From Ophiura sarsii (lineage: Eukaryota > Echinodermata > Ophiuroidea > Amphilepidida > Ophiuridae), in contig CM069452.1 in assembly GCA_035610835.1 (NCBI GenBank), forward strand, positions 69,598,919-69,662,918: a stretch of 64,000 nt of DNA, read 5' to 3'. The first letter of the stretch is position 1; each line of letters starts with the position of its first letter. The notes under the pieces were generated by a model. That model ran no database searches. It saw only the letters and a list, made by a program, of their open reading frames with translations, and was not told the origin of the DNA. Positions 28,701 to 40,372 of the stretch are shown here, one piece after another. The translations under genes were made by a program, and so were the position numbers.

Positions 28701-31700
28701 TTCAAAGTATCTAATTTACAGCGGTGGGTGTTTTAAACGATTGCATCACCTGTTTTCCGTTTTTAGACACAACTTTTGATTCAATAAAGGGTTTCTTGAT
28801 CAGATTTGGAGGATATATAGGTCATGTTATCGGTCACGTGACCAACTACTTAAAAATGTTATGCTCTAACTTACTTTTAGGGATAGTTCACTTTTAATTA
28901 CGGAGGAATATTTTGCACACTAGATGCCCAAGAAGTAATGGATATTGCCAGTTATTTAGATTCAAATGGTTTCTTGATAACATATAATACCATCCAAACA
29001 TGCTAGAAAATACTCTCGTCGCTTACGCGACTCCTGCGTCACGGAAAATGGATTACATAACAAGGAAGGGTGGGCGCTCTAATCGCTTACGCGACTCGTA
29101 TGCATCTCAATTGGGGAATATTGTGGTTGCTTTGGCGAGTACCAACAAGTTAAATCAATCGGCGCACACACTATCGTATTAAGTATTTAACTATTTGAAT
29201 TAATTCTTTTACTTAATGAATACAAAGAATGTAAAAACAAAATACATAATTTGTATTAAACGCACTCATATAGAGTTCTCTGGCATTTTAAAAGTGTACG
29301 GGGATATGGATTTAAGTTTTAAAATATTCAAAACATAGGCCGATGTCAGACTCGAACCTATAACATTTGGTTTACCTACATGTACACTATTGTGTGTAAG
29401 ACAACAGCGCGCTAGACCGGTCGGCCATGGAGGGAACACACCACTTAACAACGTTTTAAAGAATATCAGGACTATTATAGACACAATCGATATAGGTTAG
29501 CCGTTGTTGTTAATGCATTGTATTATAGTTCATTTTGACAATGTATTTTGATGGGCAATAACAGTAATCCATAGAATATTTTCAATCAGAAGTCAGAAAT
29601 ATTATGGGAAAGTCGATTTTCAACAGTATGCCATTATTTTAATATAAAGGTCTTTGACATATTTTCCTTTTTTACAACTCATGGCTTACTGTCGATTCAA
29701 TCGATTCTACATGTAGCATGTTGGCATACTGTGAATAGCCTATATCGATTGTGTCCATAATAGTCCTGATATTAATCTTTAAAACGTTGTTAAGTGGTGT
29801 GTTCCCTCCATGGCCGACCGGTCTAGCGCGCTGTTGTCTTACACACAATATTGTACATGTAGGTAAACCAAATGTTGTATATAGGTTCGAGTCTGACATC
29901 GGCCTATGTTTTGAATTTTTACATGACGCAAGAATATAAACAATATTGGTGCTTATTGCTAACATGTCACTCAAAGAGATCTACGTGTTTCTTTTAAAAT
30001 AAAATCATGTCATGATAAAATGACATTATTTGTTTACCTATATCATATAAAGAAGTCTTTATTAAATGTACCAATTAGGTGCGTAATTCAGACAATGCCC
30101 CTTTAAATTGAAGACATTACTAACCCATTCTTTTTTTTAAACAAACGATACTAATCGTACATTATCGCTCTCTAATATTGCCAAATATGAGATTAATTGG
30201 AACATTTTTAAAGCAGTTACAAGGACTTTTATGAATTTAGTACATTATTTTTTCAATGCTTTAATACAATCTTGTTCAAAACCTGTTGGGACACTATACA
30301 CGTGAGCATGAAATATCTTCCAAAATTAGTAAAAAGCTGTAAGTTGAAAGTATGATAGTCAAAACTAGTTTATGTAAAGCTGCCATCCCCCACCCCCCCC
30401 CCCCCCAATCAATGTTGGGGCTGATATATATAACACAGCCCGTTGCTGGACGATGCTTTTATATGGGCCAACATTGAGTTTAGGGGGAGGGACCACCGTT
30501 CCACAGGACATGCAGGAAGTGTCCCAACAGTTTTGAACATGATTGCATTAAGGGAGTGGAAAAGTGAGCTATAAATAATACAAAATTCGCTATATCTCGA
30601 AAACGGTAGCTTTGATTTTAACAATTCTTTTTAAGAAATGAAGAACATTGCTTCTGTAACATTCCGAGTTTAACTTCATAGTCTAATTACGTATACATAT
30701 TTAATAAAATACATAAATAACCTTTATTTTGATGAAGTGTCATAATTTCAAAGTATCTAATTTACAGCGGTGGGTGTTTTAAACGATTGCATCACCTGTT
30801 TTCCGTTTTTAGACACAACTTTTGATTCAATAAAGGGTTTCTTGATCAGATTTGGAGGATATATAGGTCATGTTATCGGTCACGTGACCAACTACTTAAA
30901 AATGTTATGCTCTAACTTACTTTTAGGGATAGTTCACTTTTAATTACGGAGGAATATTTTGCACACTAGATGCCCAAGAAGTAATGGATATTGCCAGTTA
31001 TTTAGATTCAAATGGTTTCTTGATAACATATAATACCATCCAAACATGCTAGAAAATACTCTCGTCGCTTACGCGACTCCTGCGTCACGGAAAATGGATT
31101 ACATAACAAGGAAGGGTGGGCGCTCTAATCGCTTACGCGACTCGTATGCATCTCAATTGGGGAATATTGTGGTTGCTTTGGCGAGTACCAACAAGTTAAA
31201 TCAATCGGCGCACACACTATCGTATTAAGTATTTAACTATTTGAATTAATTCTTTTACTTAATGAATACAAAGAATGTAAAAACAAAATACATAATTTGT
31301 ATTAAACGCACTCATATAGAGTTCTCTGGCATTTTAAAAGTGTACGGGGATATGGATTTAAGTTTTAAAATATTCAAAACATAGGCCGATGTCAGACTCG
31401 AACCTATAACATTTGGTTTACCTACATGTACACTATTGTGTGTAAGACAACAGCGCGCTAGACCGGTCGGCCATGGAGGGAACACACCACTTAACAACGT
31501 TTTAAAGAATATCAGGACTATTATAGACACAATCGATATAGGTTAGCCGTTGTTGTTAATGCATTGTATTATAGTTCATTTTGACAATGTATTTTGATGG
31601 GCAATAACAGTAATCCATAGAATATTTTCAATCAGAAGTCAGAAATATTATGGGAAAGTCGATTTTCAACAGTATGCCATTATTTTAATATAAAGGTCTT

Positions 31701-34700
31701 TGACATATTTTCCTTTTTTACAACTCATGGCTTACTGTCGATTCAATCGATTCTACATGTAGCATGTTGGCATACTGTGAATAGCCTATATCGATTGTGT
31801 CCATAATAGTCCTGATATTAATCTTTAAAACGTTGTTAAGTGGTGTGTTCCCTCCATGGCCGACCGGTCTAGCGCGCTGTTGTCTTACACACAATATTGT
31901 ACATGTAGGTAAACCAAATGTTGTATATAGGTTCGAGTCTGACATCGGCCTATGTTTTGAATTTTTACATGACGCAAGAATATAAACAATATTGGTGCTT
32001 ATTGCTAACATGTCACTCAAAGAGATCTACGTGTTTCTTTTAAAATAAAATCATGTCATGATAAAATGACATTATTTGTTTACCTATATCATATAAAGAA
32101 GTCTTTATTAAATGTACCAATTAGGTGCGTAATTCAGACAATGCCCCTTTAAATTGAAGACATTACTAACCCATTCTTTTTTTTAAACAAACGATACTAA
32201 TCGTACATTATCGCTCTCTAATATTGCCAAATATGAGATTAATTGGAACATTTTTAAAGCAGTTACAAGGACTTTTATGAATTTAGTACATTATTTTTTC
32301 AATGCTTTAATACAATCTTGTTCAAAACCTGTTGGGACACTATACACGTGAGCATGAAATATCTTCCAAAATTAGTAAAAAGCTGTAAGTTGAAAGTATG
32401 ATAGTCAAAACTAGTTTATGTAAAGCTGCCATCCCCCACCCCCCCCCCCCCCCCAATCAATGTTGGGGCTGATATATATAACACAGCCCGTTGCTGGACG
32501 ATGCTTTTATATGGGCCAACATTGAGTTTAGGGGGAGGGACCACCGTTCCACAGGACATGCAGGAAGTGTCCCAACAGTTTTGAACATGATTGCATTAAG
32601 GGAGTGGAAAAGTGAGCTATAAATAATACAAAATTCGCTATATCTCGAAAACGGTAGCTTTGATTTTAACAATTCTTTTTAAGAAATGAAGAACATTGCT
32701 TCTGTAACATTCCGAGTTTAACTTCATAGTCTAATTACGTATACATATTTAATAAAATACATAAATAACCTTTATTTTGATGAAGTGTCATAATTTCAAA
32801 GTATCTAATTTACAGCGGTGGGTGTTTTAAACGATTGCATCACCTGTTTTCCGTTTTTAGACACAACTTTTGATTCAATAAAGGGTTTCTTGATCAGATT
32901 TGGAGGATATATAGGTCATGTTATCGGTCACGTGACCAACTACTTAAAAATGTTATGCTCTAACTTACTTTTAGGGATAGTTCACTTTTAATTACGGAGG
33001 AATATTTTGCACACTAGATGCCCAAGAAGTAATGGATATTGCCAGTTATTTAGATTCAAATGGTTTCTTGATAACATATAATACCATCCAAACATGCTAG
33101 AAAATACTCTCGTCGCTTACGCGACTCCTGCGTCACGGAAAATGGATTACATAACAAGGAAGGGTGGGCGCTCTAATCGCTTACGCGACTCGTATGCATC
33201 TCAATTGGGGAATATTGTGGTTGCTTTGGCGAGTACCAACAAGTTAAATCAATCGGCGCACACACTATCGTATTAAGTATTTAACTATTTGAATTAATTC
33301 TTTTACTTAATGAATACAAAGAATGTAAAAACAAAATACATAATTTGTATTAAACGCACTCATATAGAGTTCTCTGGCATTTTAAAAGTGTACGGGGATA
33401 TGGATTTAAGTTTTAAAATATTCAAAACATAGGCCGATGTCAGACTCGAACCTATAACATTTGGTTTACCTACATGTACACTATTGTGTGTAAGACAACA
33501 GCGCGCTAGACCGGTCGGCCATGGAGGGAACACACCACTTAACAACGTTTTAAAGAATATCAGGACTATTATAGACACAATCGATATAGGTTAGCCGTTG
33601 TTGTTAATGCATTGTATTATAGTTCATTTTGACAATGTATTTTGATGGGCAATAACAGTAATCCATAGAATATTTTCAATCAGAAGTCAGAAATATTATG
33701 GGAAAGTCGATTTTCAACAGTATGCCATTATTTTAATATAAAGGTCTTTGACATATTTTCCTTTTTTACAACTCATGGCTTACTGTCGATTCAATCGATT
33801 CTACATGTAGCATGTTGGCATACTGTGAATAGCCTATATCGATTGTGTCCATAATAGTCCTGATATTAATCTTTAAAACGTTGTTAAGTGGTGTGTTCCC
33901 TCCATGGCCGACCGGTCTAGCGCGCTGTTGTCTTACACACAATATTGTACATGTAGGTAAACCAAATGTTGTATATAGGTTCGAGTCTGACATCGGCCTA
34001 TGTTTTGAATTTTTACATGACGCAAGAATATAAACAATATTGGTGCTTATTGCTAACATGTCACTCAAAGAGATCTACGTGTTTCTTTTAAAATAAAATC
34101 ATGTCATGATAAAATGACATTATTTGTTTACCTATATCATATAAAGAAGTCTTTATTAAATGTACCAATTAGGTGCGTAATTCAGACAATGCCCCTTTAA
34201 ATTGAAGACATTACTAACCCATTCTTTTTTTTAAACAAACGATACTAATCGTACATTATCGCTCTCTAATATTGCCAAATATGAGATTAATTGGAACATT
34301 TTTAAAGCAGTTACAAGGACTTTTATGAATTTAGTACATTATTTTTTCAATGCTTTAATACAATCTTGTTCAAAACCTGTTGGGACACTATACACGTGAG
34401 CATGAAATATCTTCCAAAATTAGTAAAAAGCTGTAAGTTGAAAGTATGATAGTCAAAACTAGTTTATGTAAAGCTGCCATCCCCCACCCCCCCCCCCCCC
34501 CCCCCAATCAATGTTGGGGCTGATATATATAACACCGCCCGTTGCTGGACGATGCTTTTATATGGACCAACATTGAGTTTAGGGGGAGGGACCACCGTTC
34601 CACAGGACATGCAGGAAGTGTCCCAACAGTTTTGAACATGATTGCATTAAGGGAGTGGAAAAGTGAGCTATAAATAATACAAAATTCGCTATATCTCGAA

Positions 34701-37700
34701 AACGGTAGCTTTGATTTTAACAATTCTTTTTAAGAAATGAAGAACATTGCTTCTGTAACATTCCGAGTTTAACTTCATAGTCTAATTACGTATACATATT
34801 TAATAAAATACATAAATAACCTTTATTTTGATGAAGTGTCATAATTTCAAAGTATCTAATTTACAGCGGTGGGTGTTTTAAACGATTGCATCACCTGTTT
34901 TCCGTTTTTAGACACAACTTTTGATTCAATAAAGGGTTTCTTGATCAGATTTGGAGGATATATAGGTCATGTTATCGGTCACGTGACCAACTACTTAAAA
35001 ATGTTATGCTCTAACTTACTTTTAGGGATAGTTCACTTTTAATTACGGAGGTATATTTTGCACACTAGATGCCCAAGAAGTAATGGATATTGCCAGTTAT
35101 TTAGATTCAAATGGTTTCTTGATAACATATAATACCATCCAAACATGCTAGAAAATACTCTCGTCGCTTACGCGACTCCTGCGTCACGGAAAATGGATTA
35201 CATAACAAGGAAGGGTGGGCGCTCTAATCGCTTACGCGACTCGTATGCATCTCAATTGGGGAATATTGTGGTTGCTTTGGCGAGTACCAACAAGTTAAAT
35301 CAATCGGCGCACACACTATCGTATTAAGTATTTAACTATTTGAATTAATTCTTTTACTTAATGAATACAAAGAATGTAAAAACAAAATACATAATTTGTA
35401 TTAAACGCACTCATATAGAGTTCTCTGGCATTTTAAAAGTGTACGGGGATATGGATTTAAGTTTTAAAATATTCAAAACATAGGCCGATGTCAGACTCGA
35501 ACCTATAACATTTGGTTTACCTACATGTACACTATTGTGTGTAAGACAACAGCGCGCTAGACCGGTCGGCCATGGAGGGAACACACCACTTAACAACGTT
35601 TTAAAGAATATCAGGACTATTATAGACACAATCGATATAGGTTAGCCGTTGTTGTTAATGCATTGTATTATAGTTCATTTTGACAATGTATTTTGATGGG
35701 CAATAACAGTAATCCATAGAATATTTTCAATCAGAAGTCAGAAATATTATGGGAAAGTCGATTTTCAACAGTATGCCATTATTTTAATATAAAGGTCTTT
35801 GACATATTTTCCTTTTTTACAACTCATGGCTTACTGTCGATCCAATCGATTCTACATGTAGCATGTTGGCATACTGTGAATAGCCTATATCGATTGTGTC
35901 CATAATAGTCCTGATATTAATCTTTAAAACGTTGTTAAGTGGTGTGTTCCCTTCATGGCCGACCGGTCTAGCGCGCTGTTGTCTTACACACAATATTGTA
36001 CATGTAGGTAAACCAAATGTTGTATATAGGTTCGAGTCTGACATCGGCCTATGTTTTGAATTTTTACATGACGCAAGAATATAAACAATATTGGTGCTTA
36101 TTGCTAACATGTCACTCAAAGAGATCTACGTGTTTCTTACTCCGTTCCTCCGTAAGAAACCAAATTTCTTTTCTAAATCTACCTTATGTTAAAAGAAAAC
36201 ACGAGAGTACAAAATAAACAGAATACAGATGCAGTTGTGTTGAACGGAGTTGGAAATGGCATAGTTGGCCAGACCACACAATAATTATTATTATTTCATA
36301 TTCATATTCATATTCTAATCGTATTCATATCATATCGTATCAAAGTTATTGTTTATTATCATTATCAAATCATATTCCGAGGGACTTTGAAGCCAATAGA
36401 CTAGTGGAAGGGCTTATTTTCATATAAGCGTTTCTCGCCGTTTCAGTCTTCCACCGTCCTTGCTTTGATATCAAAAATGATGGTACGCTAGAGTTACAAG
36501 CGGCTGAAGCACCTCCTGACCTGAGGCTGTGCAGGCCATATACGGATATGTCCGGAACAAGAGGTTTGAGTGCGTCTAAAACGATCTCGCGAGTTCGCGT
36601 GTAACTGAGGGGGTAAACTGATGGGATAAGACCAGATTTAGTGTTGGTAAATCTACGTAAGACTGGTAATGGAGAGTCTACCGGATCTCCTAAAGCCATG
36701 AGATATCGCTCGGCTGCGACCACGGGACATGTTGACCTGAATGTTCTAGCGATTACAACGTCAGCTCCCTGTCTGAATTGATCGGTCTTTGACCTAGGAA
36801 GATGAATTGTCATACGGTCAGACGTGATGACGCAGTCCTTTCTTGTCACTGAACTTAAATCGTTGAAACGGAGAAAACCGGCATAACTTACGAAACAAAT
36901 GAACAAAACACGGAGATCCGCTAATGTTGCTGTAGAGTGTCCATGCGAAGCAAGAATCTTAGCCAAAATGACGGGTGTAATTGGCTCTTTACGAACCGTC
37001 GGGGAAGAGTTTAGACGCTTAAAACCCTGCAATGATGATTTAACCAAGGAGTTGGTGGTTGGAGAAGTCAGTCCGGCTAAACCGTGTACCCAACTAACAG
37101 CCGCTGCCGCGGAATCTGCTACAGTTTTTAAACCAGTGTTGGCGAGGTGCGAAACGTAAAGAGCGAAATGAAATGGATTGACGGGAAAAGAAACAATCTC
37201 CGGTGTAGATGAAGCCCATTTCTCCCATTGTTTCCAGGATGCAATGTACTTTTTGGTGGTCGAAGTGGCCTTCGCTGACATGAGAAGATTCGGAAGATTC
37301 ACGGTGGCGAGCTGCTTTAAGGTAGGGTCATGCAATGTGGACGCCAAGTCACTCCAAATCTCTGTACAACAGGAAAACAAAAAACAAGAAACAGACAACA
37401 GTGGAGAGTTCAGCACAAAAGTGCGTGCAAATTGCAACTATAAATGTCAATGACAAATTTAACATAATACGTATGCCCCGTCAATGATGAGGCGTGTAAG
37501 GTCAACTCGAACTATAGTTCATAAATTGCGCATGTAACAACAAAAGTAATATCATCAAAAACAAAAAACAATAATAAAACAAAGTGTAAGGGACAAATTA
37601 TAAGTTGCAGAACACTTGGCGTCTGGCATCAGTCCGACGACCCCGGGGCCGTCGGCACTCGGGGGCCACGAAAAACCTCCCGTAGGTAGGAAACGTGGGT

Positions 37701-40332
37701 GCAACCAGAATGCCAAACGAAGGTGCACTCCTCGGCTCCAAGAATGAAATAAAAGTGAAATTAGCATAAATAAAACTAATGGATTAACCGAATAAATGAT
37801 TAAATTTTGCGCCTGAAAGTAACACTAACACTATCGGGTGGGGCGGGTGGGTGTGCGGTCTGAAGAACGAACCGAGAATGAGAGCTGAAAAGCTATCACT
37901 CGCGCAGCGAGTGATGACGTAACGAAGCGTTACGTAATGAGTGCTTGAATGCACTCATCATGCGTTCGATAACGAAAAGAAATGGTAATTTCTTACTCCG
38001 TTCCTCCGTAAGAAACCAAATTTCTTTTCTAAATCTACCTTATGTTAAAAGAAAACACGAGAGTACAAAATAAACAGAATACAGATGCAGTTGTGTTGAA
38101 CGGAGTTGGAAATGGCATAGTTGGCCAGACCACACAATAATTGAGAACCGCCAAAGAAGGCAAGAGATGAAAAACTCAATAAAACAAATAATTTACTGTA
38201 TTTAGGACGCAGATGTAATAATATAAAATTAAATGCAGCAGTGAGCTAATCAAGCCTGGATGGTGAGAAAAGATAAAGATGATAAAATTAACTAATACGA
38301 AGTCGCCAAACTGTCTGTGATGGTTTGTGCAGGAATGCCACCAAATAAAGCACTGAATGAATTGTATAGGTGCGTGTAAATAATAATGCTCGCAAATTCG
38401 GCATTAGCTCAAAAGCTCATCGCGTAGATTAAATATCCTGCGTGTATGAATGCCTACAAATTGGCATTAGCGAGAAAAAATCTCTGGCTATCCACTCTTA
38501 TGCTCTGAAATCGGCATGGTTATTGAAAAGGTAAACACTATCAAAGGGTTTTAAATAAAAAATAAAAACCTAACGAGTTTAAAAAAGCACTGCCCAACAT
38601 GCGTAAGCCCACAAAACATGAGATTACAAACATAACAACCCGCGGACAAAAGCGCTCACTAGAAAAGGCGTGAGATTATACAAATAAGTAAAAGGATTAT
38701 CGAATAGTATTGATGGAAAGTGACCACCTAAAATTGATCGAACATTGTCAAGCACGAGTAACTAGGAGTAGGACAAAAGGTATCAAGGGATACAAATCCA
38801 TTGACCCGTGATATTTTTTGCAGCGGATAAGCTATATAATGAAATTGGCCTTATAATATATTAATATAAGTGGTTACAAGCTATCCCGCGCAAAAATGGC
38901 AGTAACCTAAATCTGCACAACAAAATCCTCTATTGCTCGCGCGTGGGGGAGCCGAGAAATCTACTCTAATGGCCAAAGTGAGAAAGGAGGGAGTATGACA
39001 AAAAAGAGAATTGCCTAATGTCGGAGGGTGAAAAGAAACGTTTAACAACCTCCAATCCACAATATGCTCCTCTAAATGAGAGCCGTCGGGACAAATAACA
39101 GGCCAAAACATGGCAGATGTCCACTTGGTAATAATTAGCGTACCGGCGGCTTTGAATGATTTCAGGCGGGAAAACACTTGCACGATCAAAGATGCAGGGG
39201 GGCAAAAATAATTGTTACCGACGCTCCAATTTTGACAAAAAGCGTCCACACCCGATGATCCCCTGCACCAAAATCTAGTATTGAATACAGGAAGTTTAGC
39301 ATTGTGAGGGGATGCAAAGCGATCCACCGAGTGGGGGCCCCATAAGGCATCAATTAAGGAGAAGGAAGAGTCATCTAAAGACCAATCGTCAAAATCTTGA
39401 ATTTTACTGAGCTCGTCAGCTAAGGTATTCTCAGCTCTTGGAATCCATAATGGAAAAAGAATGATATCATGCTGTCTACATATTGAAAATATTGACATAG
39501 AAATGTCTTGTAAGTCTGGTTTTGGGCTGCCACATTTAATGATGCGGGGGACATTAGAATTGTCTGAGAACCATTTGACTTTCTGATGAACGAGAACGTT
39601 ATGTAACTCTAAAAGAATTCTATGCACAGCGGAAAGTTCGCGCCAGGTAGAACTTTTGGAGGCGTCGATATCGGACCAATGACCCTGAACGCGAATATCG
39701 CGACCTTGGATGTAACCGCCGTAACCGGTGGCGCTGGCATCGGAAAATATTTGCATGGTTGGTACAAGACGATACTTGAACGGGAAACCGTTCAGTGAGG
39801 TTATGTTTGATAGCCAAAAATCAAACTCTGAAATGACGGAGTCAGGAACAAAAACAGAATCTGACCAAAATAATCTAGATTCAATGACACTATACGTCGC
39901 TCGGGTCATTAACCTTGCGACTGGACCGAGTGCGAGGCACTACGAAAACCCTATTGTATATTTCACGGACATAAATTATGCTAATGAGCTCATTAAATGA
40001 CGTCACTCACATCATTGGGTTTTGCCGATGATTGAAATACGTTGATTGAAATTCTAGGTCGAGTAAAATGATGTTCTTATTTGTTGTCTGTGAGCTTTTC
40101 TGATTTTTTTCCCGTATTGGAGTATTTTTTTATTGAAAATAGACAGTTCAAATTAAACGTTGGTTCCAAGTTCAAGTAACAGCACATGTATTAAAGGCGA
40201 CAGCAAAGGCAATATGCAAGCAACATTTGAGAAAAAACGATGCCCGACTTTGCAAGAAAGTGTACGGGGAAGTGTACGAGTGAACATGACAAACCAAAAC
40301 ATCCTAGTAATAATCATCTCCGTGGCGCAATT

Positions 40333-40372
<40 letters not shown>

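Larger units (their letters stand above)
24398..34360. repeat. Monomers 5-9 with element A at every junction
   Basis: Five nearly identical monomers repeat at 2,046-2,052 bp; the length change comes almost wholly from the C run in element A. Each carries a doubled motif TCGCTTACGCGACTC about 70 bp apart (for example 24915 and 24980) and the inverted tRNA-like pair described for monomer 1. Confidence 0.88.

Noticed and set aside
16617..36119. Many repeated open frames of 60-100 codons, including pairs beginning MSIIVLI and MSDMLAI
   Set aside because: They come from the two arms of the inverted tRNA-like repeat and AT-rich satellite sequence; they have no domain and change only with the DNA repeat.
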